The translations under genes were made by a program, and so were the position numbers. From the NCBI RefSeq assembly GCF_003696365.1, contig NZ_RFFM01000008.1, positions 55,372 to 119,371 of the forward strand: DNA of 64,000 nt, written 5' to 3'. Shown here in pieces: positions 37,664-46,149 of this stretch; positions within the stretch are counted from its first letter, which is position 1, and every line of letters starts with the position of its first letter. The DNA comes from Stutzerimonas zhaodongensis. GTDB taxonomy: Bacteria > Pseudomonadota > Gammaproteobacteria > Pseudomonadales > Pseudomonadaceae. Below the pieces are notes generated by a model. The model was not told the DNA's origin. It saw only the letters and a program-made list of their open reading frames with translations, and did not search any database.

Positions 37664-39016
37664 ATGAGCGGTCAGGTGATCTTCATCGATGACGAGGCGG
37701 CGATCCGCCAGGCTGTGCAACAGTGGCTGGAGCTGTCCGGCTACAGCGTGCGCACCTGTGCCAGCGCCAACGAGGCGCTGGGGATCATCGACCGGGACTT
37801 CTCCGGCGTGCTGATCAGCGATGTGCGCATGCCCGACCTGGACGGCCTCGGCCTGCTGGAGCGGCTGGTGGCGCTGGACCCGGAGCTGCCGGTCATCATG
37901 GTCACCGGCCACGGCGACGTACCCATGGCAGTGCAGGCGCTGCGCCAGGGCGCCTATGACTTCATCGAAAAGCCCTTCACCCCCGAACGCTTGCTCGACA
38001 GCGTGCGCCGCGCTCAGGACAAGCGCCGGCTGGTCTGCGAAAACCGTCAGCTGCGCGAACAGTTCACCCGCAAGGGGCGCATCGAATCGATGCTGCTGGG
38101 TGTTTCGCGCGGCATGGAAACCCTCCGCCGCCAGGTGCTGGAGCTGGCCGGCACCAACGTCAACGTGCTGATCCGCGGCGACACCGGCAGCGGCAAGGAA
38201 CAGGTCGCCCGCTGCCTGCACGACTTCAGCCCGCGCGCGCGCAACCCCTTCGTCGCGCTGAATTGCGCGGCCATTCCGGAGACCATCTTCGAAAGCGAAC
38301 TCTTCGGCCATGAAAGCGGTGCCTTCACAGGCGCCCAGGGCAAGCGCATCGGCCGTATCGAGCACGCACACGGTGGCACTCTGTTTCTCGACGAAATCGA
38401 AAGCATGCCGCTGGCACAGCAGGTCAAGTTGCTACGCGTGCTGCAGGAAAAGACTCTGGAGCGACTGGGCTCGAACCGCAGCATCGAGGTCGATCTGCGA
38501 GTAATCAGCGCAGCCAAGCCGGACTTGCTCGAAGAGGTCCGCGGCGGACGCTTTCGCGAGGATCTGCTGTACCGGCTGAACGTCGCCGAACTGCACATCC
38601 CGCCGCTGCGCTCGCGCCGTGAAGATATCCCGCTGCTGTTCGATCATTTCGCCACGCAAGCCGCGCAGCGCCATGGTCGCGACCCGGTTCCCGCCAGCCC
38701 GACTGAACTGGCCCAGCTGCTCAGTCACGACTGGCCGGGCAACGTGCGCGAGCTGATCAACGCCGCAGAGCGTCATGCCCTGGGTCTTACGCCGCCAACC
38801 GCCAGTACCCCAGCCGCCACCGCGGGCGCCTCCCTGGCCGAGCAGATGGAGGCCTTCGAAGCGCAATGCCTGCACAGTGCCCTGCAGCAGCACAAAGGCA
38901 ACATCAGCGAAGTCATGGCACAGCTGCAGCTGCCCCGCCGCACCCTCAACGAAAAGATGCAACGCCACGGCCTCAGCCGCAGCGACTACCTGCCGGCCGG
39001 TGCGACTGATAGTTGA
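37664..39016 (+). CDS. dctD: C4-dicarboxylate sigma-54 response regulator DctD
   Basis: A 450-residue NtrC-family activator. The receiver domain carries the phosphorylated aspartate in LISDVRMPDLDG (D53). The AAA+ domain has Walker A GDTGSGKE (about 171-178), the sigma-54 contact loop GAFTGA (222-227) and Walker B GGTLFLDEIES. A Fis-type helix-turn-helix lies at the C-terminus (ISEVMAQLQLPRRTLNEKMQRH). It activates sigma-54 promoters for dicarboxylate uptake when phosphorylated by DctB. A GGGGAG site precedes the ATG. Targets near the window are unknown. Confidence 0.9.
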   Translation: MSGQVIFIDDEAAIRQAVQQWLELSGYSVRTCASANEALGIIDRDFSGVLISDVRMPDLDGLGLLERLVALDPELPVIMVTGHGDVPMAVQALRQGAYDFIEKPFTPERLLDSVRRAQDKRRLVCENRQLREQFTRKGRIESMLLGVSRGMETLRRQVLELAGTNVNVLIRGDTGSGKEQVARCLHDFSPRARNPFVALNCAAIPETIFESELFGHESGAFTGAQGKRIGRIEHAHGGTLFLDEIESMPLAQQVKLLRVLQEKTLERLGSNRSIEVDLRVISAAKPDLLEEVRGGRFREDLLYRLNVAELHIPPLRSRREDIPLLFDHFATQAAQRHGRDPVPASPTELAQLLSHDWPGNVRELINAAERHALGLTPPTASTPAATAGASLAEQMEAFEAQCLHSALQQHKGNISEVMAQLQLPRRTLNEKMQRHGLSRSDYLPAGATDS

Positions 39017-39107
39017 TATCCGCTCGCAGACCGGGCGAGAGCAGAACGTGGCGGGGCGGGCCTAGCCCGATCAAGAAGCGCTAACTCCGGCATCCAACCC
39101 CCATCCG

Positions 39108-39549
39108 GTAGGAGCCAGCTTGCTGGCGATCTGTTCGGTACACCGCGGAGGCCTGGATCGCCAGCAAGCTGGCTCCTACCAAGCGTGGTGCGCGGCTCGA
39201 CACTGAGCTGGGGCGCAAGCATATTGCGTCCGCTAGAGCGGTGGTCGTAGACAGCCGCCGATATGCATCAGACGGCGCCGGCACCGCTTCCCCTGTAGGA
39301 GCCAGCTTGCTGGCGATCGCTTCGGCACCGCGGAGGCCTGCATCGCCAGCAAGCTGGCTCCTACCAAGCGTGGTGCGCGGCTCGCCACTGAGCTGGGGCG
39401 CAAGCATATTGCGTCCGCTAGCGCGGTGGTCGTAGACAGCCGCCGATATGCATGAGACGGCGCAGCACCGCTTCCTCTGTAGGAGCCAGCTTGCTGGCGA
39501 TCGCTTCGGCACCGCGGAGGCCTGAATCGCCAGCAAGCTGGGTCCTACA
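39108..39549. repeat. Tandem array of a roughly 185-bp unit with REP-like palindromes
   Basis: Three palindromes start at 39108, 39295 and 39479, with spacings of 187 and 184 bases. Each has 24-base inverted arms beginning GTAGGAGCCAGCTTGCTGGC and a loop of about 24 bases (total about 71 bases). The linkers between them are also nearly identical, including GCGCAAGCATATTGCGTCCG and CGATATGCAT. It therefore holds two full units plus a final palindrome. The arm is a familiar Pseudomonas repeat type. It sits between dctD and the convergent ECF42 sigma gene. Confidence 0.92.
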
Positions 39550-39570
39550 GAATAATTTCTCAACGATGCT

Positions 39571-40851
39571 TCAATCGGCACCGTTCAGCTCGTCCAGCCG
39601 CTGCTGCAAGAAGCGTTTTTCAGGCTCCAGCTGCGCCAGTGCCAAGGCGGCTCGGTAGGCGTCGCGTGCTTCGGGCAGGCGACCAAGGCGTCGGCAGAAA
39701 TCTGCGCGGGCGGAGTGCAGCAGGTGATAGTTGCGCAGCTCGCCGCGATCCAGCAGTTCGTCGATCAACTCCAGCCCTGCCTCTGCACCGTCGCGCATGG
39801 CCAGCGCCACGGCACGGTTCAGCTCGATTACCGGAGATGGATTGATGCGCAGCAGCAGCTCGTAAAGCCCGACGATCTGGGACCAGTCCGTCTGCGCGGC
39901 GCTCGGCGCCTCGGCATGCACGGCGACGATGGCAGCCTGCAGTGTATATGGACCGATGCGCCGCGAAGCCAGCGCCCGTTGCACCAGGGCAGCGCCTTCG
40001 GCGATCTGCTCCGGGTTCCAGCGACTGCGGTCCTGTTCATCGAGCCGCACGAGGTCGCCGGCATCATCGGTCCGCGCGGCACGGCGGGAATCGTGGAGCA
40101 GCATCAGGGCCAACAGCCCCATCAACTCGGGATCCGGCAACAAGCCGAGCAGCAGCCGGGCCAGGCGGATGGCCTCGCCACTCAGATCGGCACGGATCAG
40201 TTCACTGCCGCAAGAAGCGGAGTAGCCTTCGTTGAACACCAGGTAGATGACTCGCAGCACGCTATCGAGCCGGGCCGGAAGTTCATCGCGCGTCGGTACA
40301 CGATAGGGGATCGCCGCGTCGCGAATTTTCTGTTTGGCGCGCACGATGCGCTGCGCGACGGTGCTTGGGGATGCCAGAAAGGCGCGAGCGATTTCTTCGG
40401 TCTTGAGGTCGCAGACCTCGCGTAGTGTCAGCGCTACCTGCGCATCGGCAGGCAGTGCCGGGTGACAGCAGGTGAAGATAAGCCGCAAGCGGTCGTCTTC
40501 CAGATCGTCGCGTTCCCATTCGGGTTCAGCCTGATTGTCGAGCTCATCAGCCAGCAGACTCAGCGAGGCATCGAAGCGCGCCCGCCGGCGCAGACCATCG
40601 ATGGCCTTGAAGCGTCCGGCAGAAACCAGCCAAGCGCGGGGGTTGGCCGGTAAACCATCGCGCGGCCACTGCTGCACGGCCGCCATGAAGGCGTCGTGCA
40701 AAGCCTCCTCGGCCAGGTCGAAGTCGCCCAGCAAGCGGATCAGGGTCGCGAGCACGCGTCTGGACTGGGTGCGGTAGATCCGCTCGATCTCGGCTCTCGT
40801 CGGCGCCCCCGAGCTTGGGTCGCCGGGTGGCGAGCCGTCCCGTTCTTGCAT
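39571..40851 (-). CDS. ECF42-type RNA polymerase sigma factor with C-terminal extension
   Basis: A 426-residue sigma factor, about twice the size of a usual ECF sigma. Region 2 is at residues 20-85 (RVLATLIRLLGDFDLAEEAL, AWLVSAGRFKAIDGLRRRARF), and region 4 around 120-180 (ALTLREVCDLKTEEIARAFL, STVAQRIVRAKQKI). A long C-terminal domain (DUF6596 and TPR-like helices, IYLVFNEGYSAS to the end) marks the ECF42 group. No anti-sigma gene is linked, as is usual for this group; the extension is thought to control activity. It is the last gene in an operon with three small genes, whose promoter matches the ECF42 motif. Confidence 0.9.
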   Translation of the reverse strand: MQERDGSPPGDPSSGAPTRAEIERIYRTQSRRVLATLIRLLGDFDLAEEALHDAFMAAVQQWPRDGLPANPRAWLVSAGRFKAIDGLRRRARFDASLSLLADELDNQAEPEWERDDLEDDRLRLIFTCCHPALPADAQVALTLREVCDLKTEEIARAFLASPSTVAQRIVRAKQKIRDAAIPYRVPTRDELPARLDSVLRVIYLVFNEGYSASCGSELIRADLSGEAIRLARLLLGLLPDPELMGLLALMLLHDSRRAARTDDAGDLVRLDEQDRSRWNPEQIAEGAALVQRALASRRIGPYTLQAAIVAVHAEAPSAAQTDWSQIVGLYELLLRINPSPVIELNRAVALAMRDGAEAGLELIDELLDRGELRNYHLLHSARADFCRRLGRLPEARDAYRAALALAQLEPEKRFLQQRLDELNGAD

Positions 40852-40854
40852 CGC

Positions 40855-41211
40855 TTAGCGATCAGGCAGTTGGCGCAACGGGCGCACCTCGATGCTACCC
40901 AGCTGTGCCGGTGGAATCTTCGCAGCCAGGCGCACGGCCTCGTCCAGATCCTGCGCTTCGAGCATGTAAAAGCCGGCCAGCTGCTCGCGGGTTTCGGCGA
41001 ACGGGCCATCGACCACCGATACCGAGCCCTCGCGGACGCGCACCGTTTTGGCCGTACGCACCGACTGCAGCGGCTCGCCAGCCAGGAAGTGTCCGCTTTC
41101 GCGCAGGCGCTCGCCGTTGGCAATGCACTGCTCGACCAGCGCAGCCCATTGTTCGTCAGTCATGTCATCCACGCGTCGTTCGTCGTAGTAGATGAGGCAG
41201 AGGTATTTCAT
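40855..41211 (-). CDS. YCII/DGPF-domain protein linked to ECF42
   Basis: A 118-residue YCII-related protein starting MKYLCLIYYDERR and containing the DGPFAE motif (VVDGPFAETREQLAGFYMLE) that gives DGPF proteins their name. GGAGACTGAA precedes the ATG at 41211; the longer frame (to 41451) is spurious. The stop is three bases from the sigma start, so translation may be coupled. ECF42 genes nearly always sit next to one or more DGPF proteins, which are thought to be the regulated output. Their biochemical activity is unproven; the fold is ferredoxin-like and related to muconolactone isomerases. Confidence 0.88.
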   Translation of the reverse strand: MKYLCLIYYDERRVDDMTDEQWAALVEQCIANGERLRESGHFLAGEPLQSVRTAKTVRVREGSVSVVDGPFAETREQLAGFYMLEAQDLDEAVRLAAKIPPAQLGSIEVRPLRQLPDR

Positions 41212-41272
41212 TTCAGTCTCCGTTGAGCTCGTCGGCTGCCGTCCAGGCAGCCGCGAGAAGGACAACCCGGCG

Positions 41273-41743
41273 CTAGCCCGTGGCGCCGGCCTGGGTATCG
41301 GGCTCAAGGTCGAAGCCGACCTGCCCGCTGGCCATGTCGAAGGGCATCGAGAAATGCTCGTGCACGACCTTCCAGTCGCCACTGCGACGACTCCAGCAAC
41401 GGCTGCCACGCATCCAGCCGGACTGCAGCTCGCCCTTCTCGTTGGTCCCACCGCAATGGCTCAGAAAATGACTATAGGCCAGGTCTCCGCTGACGTGGAC
41501 CTGCAGGTCGCTGATCTCGAAATAGCCCTCGCCTTCGCAGAATTCGAAGCAACTCTGCCAATGTCGACGATAGACCTCGGCGCCTTTGAATTGCAGTGCG
41601 CCGACCGCATCGAAAGCAACCACGTCTTCGGCGTACTGGCTCATGATCCGGTCGAGTTGCTTGGCTACGGTTGCTTTCTCGAACTCGGCGGTCAGCTCGC
41701 GGATACGGGCTTCGCCTTGCTGGTTTTCGCTTGCAGAACTCAT
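41273..41743 (-). CDS. SnoaL-like / NTF2-fold protein (YybH type)
   Basis: A 156-residue protein with the NTF2-like pattern: RIRELTAEFEKATVAKQLD, then DRIMSQYAEDVVAFD and FKGAEVYRRHWQSCFE, and a C-terminal sheet GDWKVVHEHFSMPFDM. This resembles the SgcJ/EcaC and YybH families, which bind small hydrophobic ligands or catalyse isomerisation. Located between the two YCII genes in the ECF42 operon, so it is probably a target of the sigma factor. Nothing in the sequence fixes a substrate. Confidence 0.85.
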   Translation of the reverse strand: MSSASENQQGEARIRELTAEFEKATVAKQLDRIMSQYAEDVVAFDAVGALQFKGAEVYRRHWQSCFEFCEGEGYFEISDLQVHVSGDLAYSHFLSHCGGTNEKGELQSGWMRGSRCWSRRSGDWKVVHEHFSMPFDMASGQVGFDLEPDTQAGATG

Positions 41744-41823
41744 GTTTCACCTCTTGCTTGGTAAGCAGCTGAGCCGGAGCGAGCACCTCTTGCCGCTCCG
41801 ATGGTTGGCTCGCATGGCGGTCT

Positions 41824-42180
41824 TCAGGGCGGGTCCCGCGAACGCAACGGCCACACCTCCGCGCAGCCCAGCCGGACAGGCGGAATCCGTGACGCCAGCT
41901 GGATGGCATCGTTGAGATCGATGGCCTCGAACAGGTAGATGGCGGCAGGCTGCTCGCGCCCTGCGGCGACCGGGCCGTCGCGCAGCAGGACTGCGTCGTC
42001 TTGCACCCGCAGGGTGGAAGTGCTGAGCGCCGGCTGCAATGACTCGCCGACAATCAGTCGACCGCTGCGCTCGAGCTGGTCGCGGTACTGACCGCACTCG
42101 GCATCCAGAGCGAGTTGCGCGCCACGCGGCAGGCACGCCAGGGCGTACTCGTCCACATAGACCAGACACAGATAACGCAT
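41824..42180 (-). CDS. Second YCII/DGPF-domain protein, first gene of the ECF42 operon
   Basis: A 118-residue YCII-related protein (MRYLCLVYVDEYALACL) related to the one at 40855, sharing IYLFEAIDLNDAIQLASRIP with FYMLEAQDLDEAVRLAAKIP. Its motif is DGPV rather than DGPF and the following residue pattern is degenerate, so it may have diverged in role. It heads the operon. The promoter motif at 42218-42244 lies 38 bases upstream. Confidence 0.85.
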   Translation of the reverse strand: MRYLCLVYVDEYALACLPRGAQLALDAECGQYRDQLERSGRLIVGESLQPALSTSTLRVQDDAVLLRDGPVAAGREQPAAIYLFEAIDLNDAIQLASRIPPVRLGCAEVWPLRSRDPP

Positions 42181-42217
42181 CGCTGCATTCCTCGACGGAG
42201 CGGGCTGTTACCTGCTA

Positions 42218-42244
42218 GTCGAGCGAGCAAGGGTGCAATCGACA
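42218..42244 (-). promoter_or_regulatory. ECF42-type promoter
   Basis: On the minus strand, TGTCGA (42244-42239) is followed after 17 bases by CGAC (42221-42218), 38 bases before the first YCII gene. As I recall, the motif described for ECF42 in Streptomyces is TGTCGA at -35 and CGAC or CGTC at -10, with such spacing. This indicates that the sigma factor drives its own operon. Confidence 0.75.
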
Positions 42245-42485
42245 GGATGCGAAATTTATTGTGCGACAGCAGCCAGGCGCACCACGGCGCCCTGCTTCTC
42301 ATCAGGGCAGAACCGGCAGACTTTACGGCTCGGCATGCAATATGGAATCCCCGGCCAGTGAGTGCTAACTGCGCATGGGATGCGCTAGGCAACAGCGCCC
42401 GGCGTACCTGCGATAAGCCGATATTTCGGAATTCGTAATCCAAGAACAGTCACAACCACTCGGCGAATGATAGTGCAACTTAGGT

Positions 42486-42500
42486 TGCGAATTATTCGCA
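42486..42500 (+). promoter_or_regulatory. Fur-box-like palindrome before the siderophore receptor gene
   Basis: TGCGAATTATTCGCA is a perfect 7-1-7 inverted repeat; it shares TG..AAT.ATT..CA with the classic Fur element TGATAATNATTATCA. It lies about 90 bases before the chosen start of the receptor. The rest of the 42181-42590 intergenic region holds the ECF42 promoter and no further gene. Confidence 0.6.
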
Positions 42501-42590
42501 TTGAAATATCATACCGGCCCTCAGATGGCATGCCGTTTCGTCGGCCTCTGCTCCTTGTCCCACATACTGCTCATGCCGGCCAGGTCTCCC

Positions 42591-44804
42591 ATGCCTACTC
42601 TTCGCTCCGCTCGCAAAGCCGCACTGCTGCCCGTTTGCCTTGCCGCCAGTTTCGCTGGCTCGCCCCTTATGGCTCAGGAACAAACCGATGCGCAGCCGCA
42701 AGGTGCTGCAGCCGAGCCGGTTGAGCTGCAATCGGTGGAGATCACCGCCAGCGCCGACGCCTCGGCCGACGGCCTGACCCAACCCTATGCCGGTGAGCAG
42801 GTAGCGCGCGGCGGGCGAGTCGGCATCCTCGGCAACCGTGATTACATGGAGACCCCGTTCACCTCGACTTCCTACACCTCGCAGCTGATCCAGGATCAGC
42901 AAGCGCGGAGCGTTTCCGACGTGCTGCAAAACGACCCATCGGTGCGGGTAGCGCGCGGCTTCGGTAACTTCCAAGAGGTGTACGTAGTTCGCGGCTTCCC
43001 AGTGTATTCCGACGACATTTCCTATAACGGCCTTTACGGCCTGCTGCCGCGCCAGTACGTGGCCGCCGAGTTCATCGAGCGCGTGGAAGTTTTTCGCGGA
43101 GCGAACACCTTTCTAAACGGCGCAGCGCCAGGAGGCAGTGGCATCGGCGGGGCGATCAATATTCTGCCCAAGCGCGCACCTAACGAGCCGCTAACGCGCC
43201 TTACTGTCGGCGCCGAGAATGGTGGCCAAGCGATGACTCACGCCGACATTGCCCGCCGCTTCGGCGAAGAGGAGCGCTTCGGCGTTCGCTTGAACGCTGC
43301 CAAGCGCGCGGGCGAGACCACGGTCGAGGACGAAGATCGCACCCTTGATATGTTTGCGCTCGGTCTTGACTACCAGGGCGATAATTTCCGTCTCTCCGGC
43401 GACATCGGTCACCAGTATCACTTCATTGACCAGCCGCGGCCGAACGTTACACCCAGCGGCGGCGTACCCAGCGCGCCGGATGCCGATGACAATTTCGCTC
43501 AACCTTGGACCTATTCGAAGGAGAAGCAGACCTTCGGCACCTTCCGCGCCGAATACGATTTTTCCGAGGCCGTGACCGGCTGGCTGGCAGCGGGCATACG
43601 TGAAGGCGAAGAGCAGAACCGGCTGGCCAATCCGACCGCTACTGCTTCGGGCGCCACCTCCGCCTACCGCTTCGACAACATCCGCGAGGAAGAGGTGTTC
43701 ACGAGCGAGGTAGGGGTTCGGGCGCGCACCTCTACGGGCCCTGTATCCCACGAACTGGTGATGTCGGCGGCGATGTTCGATATCGAGGCTCGCAATGCTT
43801 ATGCATTCTCGAGCTTCGCCGGTTTCGCAGGTGACCTGAACAATCCCTACGATGCAGCCATGCCCGCGGCCGATGCCCTTATAGGCGGCTCGATGTCCGA
43901 TCCCCATGTGACCGAGCGTACCCATACGCAAAGCCTGGCGATTGCCGACACGCTCGGTTTCATGGACGACCGCCTGTTGGTCACCCTCGGCGCTCGCCGC
44001 CAGGGCATCGAAGCCAAGACCTATGATTACAACAGTGGCAACCGCCTGTCCTCTTACAACCGCTACAAGACCAGCCCGGTTGCCGGCGTGGTGTATCAGC
44101 TGTCCGATGAGCTGTCGGTCTACGCCAACTACATTGAAGGCTTGGTTAAAGGCGACATCGCGCCGGCCAATAGCGGCGGCGCAGCAATCAGCAATCCCGG
44201 CGCCGCTCTGCAGCCCTACGTCTCTGAGCAGACCGAAGTAGGCATCAAGTACGACGGTGGCAACCTGGGCGGAAGCCTGGCGCTGTTCACCACTGACCGG
44301 CCATTCAGCACTACGGAAAACGCTGTGTTCACAGACGGTGGCGAACAGCGCAATCGCGGCATCGAGCTGTCTGTATTCGGCGAGCCGACCTACGGCGTGC
44401 GACTGCTCGGCGGTCTGACCCTACTCGATGCCGAGCTGACTAGCACCCAGGATGGCACCAATGAAGGCAACCGCGCGATCGGTGTGCCACGCACCCAAGC
44501 CAATGTAGGCGGCGAATGGGATGTGCCTGGACTCGAAGGACTGACACTGACCAGCCGGGTGATCTATACCGGCCGGCAGTACGCCGATGATGCTAATGAT
44601 CTGGAAGTGCCCGCCTGGACCCGCTTCGACCTAGGCGCCCGCTACCGCATGGTCGTCGAGGACCGTGACGTGACGCTTCGCGCCCGTTTGGATAACGTCA
44701 CCGGCCGCGACTACTGGGCTTCTGCCGGTGGTTACGCCGATCGGGGTTACCTCGTCCTCGGCGCTCCACGCACGCTCTCGGTCAGCGCCACGGTCGACTT
44801 CTGA
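42591..44804 (+). CDS. TonB-dependent siderophore receptor
   Basis: An outer-membrane beta-barrel receptor that imports ferric siderophores using TonB energy. From the chosen ATG (42591) it is 737 residues: a signal peptide ending near ASFAGSPLMAQ, a TonB-box-like stretch (PVELQSVEITA), a plug domain with QARSVSDVLQNDPSVRVARG and VYVVRGFPVYSDDISYNG, and the barrel, ending in a typical C-terminal phenylalanine (SVSATVDF). Upstream in-frame ATGs at 42501, 42525 and 42573 would add residues ahead of the signal peptide; none has a strong ribosome site. The PepSY gene overlaps its stop codon, and the Fur-like box suggests iron repression. The cognate siderophore is not evident. Confidence 0.9.
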   Translation: MPTLRSARKAALLPVCLAASFAGSPLMAQEQTDAQPQGAAAEPVELQSVEITASADASADGLTQPYAGEQVARGGRVGILGNRDYMETPFTSTSYTSQLIQDQQARSVSDVLQNDPSVRVARGFGNFQEVYVVRGFPVYSDDISYNGLYGLLPRQYVAAEFIERVEVFRGANTFLNGAAPGGSGIGGAINILPKRAPNEPLTRLTVGAENGGQAMTHADIARRFGEEERFGVRLNAAKRAGETTVEDEDRTLDMFALGLDYQGDNFRLSGDIGHQYHFIDQPRPNVTPSGGVPSAPDADDNFAQPWTYSKEKQTFGTFRAEYDFSEAVTGWLAAGIREGEEQNRLANPTATASGATSAYRFDNIREEEVFTSEVGVRARTSTGPVSHELVMSAAMFDIEARNAYAFSSFAGFAGDLNNPYDAAMPAADALIGGSMSDPHVTERTHTQSLAIADTLGFMDDRLLVTLGARRQGIEAKTYDYNSGNRLSSYNRYKTSPVAGVVYQLSDELSVYANYIEGLVKGDIAPANSGGAAISNPGAALQPYVSEQTEVGIKYDGGNLGGSLALFTTDRPFSTTENAVFTDGGEQRNRGIELSVFGEPTYGVRLLGGLTLLDAELTSTQDGTNEGNRAIGVPRTQANVGGEWDVPGLEGLTLTSRVIYTGRQYADDANDLEVPAWTRFDLGARYRMVVEDRDVTLRARLDNVTGRDYWASAGGYADRGYLVLGAPRTLSVSATVDF

Positions 44805-45931
44805 TGCAGGCAATCACCCTGCGGCGGTGGGGCTGGGTCCACAAGTGGTCCAGCCTCATCTCTACGCTGTTCATTCTGATGCTGTGCTTGACCGGCCTAC
44901 CGCTGGTGTTTTCGCATGAGATCGAGCACTTGGCTGGCGACGAGATCGAGGCGCCGGCGATGCCCGAAGGCACGCCGCGCGCTCCGGCGGATCAGGTCGC
45001 CGCCAAGGCGGTCGAGGCCTATCCGGGGCTGGTGCCGCTGTATTTCTTCGCTGAAGAGGACGATCCGGACGTCTGGTACGTCAAGCTCGATACCCGGGTC
45101 GATACTGACGAAAGTGAATCGACGCTGATCCTGTCCGATGCCCGTACGGCCGAGGTGCTCGGCGCGCCGAACTTCGACGAAGGTTTCATGAGCGTGATGT
45201 ACCGCTTGCATGTCGACCTCTATGCGGGGCTCGCGGGCAAGCTGTTTCTAGGCTTCATGGGCCTGTTGCTGATGGTGGCGATCGTCTCAGGCGTGGTGCT
45301 CTACGCGCCCTTCATGCGCAAGCTGCGTTTCGGCGAAGTGCGCCAGGAACGCACCACCCGCACGCGCTGGCTGGACCTGCACAACCTGCTCGGCATCGTC
45401 ACCCTGGTATGGGCGCTGGCGGTTGGCTTCACCGGGGTGATCAATACCTGGGCTGACCTGATCTTCCAGGCGTGGCAAGCTGAGCAGGTCGCGGCGCTTC
45501 AGGCCGGCAAAACGCGGGTGCTTCTGTCTGCCGATGCCAGCGATGCACCGGCCGCTGACGGCTCGCTGCAGACCGCGGTCGACCGCGTGCTGACCGCTGC
45601 GCCGGGCATGGCGGTAGCGATGATCGCCTACCCCGGCACCCTGCGCGCCACGCCTGAGCATGTTGCGGTAATCCTGCGCGGCGACACTCCGCTGACCTCA
45701 CGCCTGACTCAAGCACTGCTGGTAGATCCCGCCAATGGCGAAGTGCTCGAAGCTGGCGCCCGTCCCTGGTACGTCACGGCTCTGCAGCTGTCCGAACCGT
45801 TGCACTTCGGTGATTACGGCGGTCTTCCGCTGAAGATCCTCTGGGGGCTGCTGGATATTCTCACCATCATCGTGCTCGGCAGCGGCCTGTACCTGTGGCT
45901 CAAGCGCGGCGCGTCCGAGGTGCGCTCATGA
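44804..45931 (+). CDS. PepSY-associated TM protein, probable siderophore reductase
   Basis: A 375-residue inner-membrane protein with four hydrophobic segments: the first in LISTLFILMLCLTGLPLVFSH, then FLGFMGLLLMVAIVSGVVLYAPF, LLGIVTLVWALAVGFTGVINTW and ILTIIVLGSGLYLWLKRG. Conserved histidines near the membrane (HKWSS, FSHEIEH, HNLLG) fit haem or metal binding. Family members next to siderophore receptors, such as FoxB and PiuB-like proteins, reduce or process ferric siderophores in the periplasm. Its ATG overlaps the receptor stop by one base (TGATG), so the two are translationally coupled. It runs directly into the small membrane gene at 45928. Confidence 0.88.
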   Translation: MQAITLRRWGWVHKWSSLISTLFILMLCLTGLPLVFSHEIEHLAGDEIEAPAMPEGTPRAPADQVAAKAVEAYPGLVPLYFFAEEDDPDVWYVKLDTRVDTDESESTLILSDARTAEVLGAPNFDEGFMSVMYRLHVDLYAGLAGKLFLGFMGLLLMVAIVSGVVLYAPFMRKLRFGEVRQERTTRTRWLDLHNLLGIVTLVWALAVGFTGVINTWADLIFQAWQAEQVAALQAGKTRVLLSADASDAPAADGSLQTAVDRVLTAAPGMAVAMIAYPGTLRATPEHVAVILRGDTPLTSRLTQALLVDPANGEVLEAGARPWYVTALQLSEPLHFGDYGGLPLKILWGLLDILTIIVLGSGLYLWLKRGASEVRS

Positions 45932-46149
45932 TGCGCATCTGGTTATGGCCGGTGCTGATTGGCGTGGTGTCCACGTTCGGGCTGGTCGCCGGGCTGGTGT
46001 CCGAAGGCGCGGGCGATTGGCTGAGCTGGCTGGCCCTGGCGGCGCCCATCGCTATAGGCCTGCATGGGTTGTCACGTAGCGGCGCACGCCGACCGCAGCG
46101 CAACGGCGTTGTTACAGCTGCAGGATCTCGGCGAGCTGATCGAAGCTGA
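45928..46149 (+). CDS. Small two-helix membrane protein of the siderophore operon
   Basis: A 73-residue protein with two hydrophobic segments (IWLWPVLIGVVSTFGLVAGL and WLSWLALAAPIAIGLHGL) and an arginine-rich tail. ATGATG overlaps the stop of the PepSY gene, so it is the third gene of the operon. Similar short proteins often follow PepSY genes in Pseudomonas, but the role is unknown; a subunit or stabiliser of the PepSY reductase is likely. The last 38 bases overlap the 3' end of the convergent kinase gene. Confidence 0.75.
   Translation: MMRIWLWPVLIGVVSTFGLVAGLVSEGAGDWLSWLALAAPIAIGLHGLSRSGARRPQRNGVVTAAGSRRADRS

Noticed and set aside
39108..39549. CRISPR array
   Set aside because: The repeats are long palindromes with nearly identical linkers of over 100 bases, not short repeats with unique spacers, and no cas genes occur.
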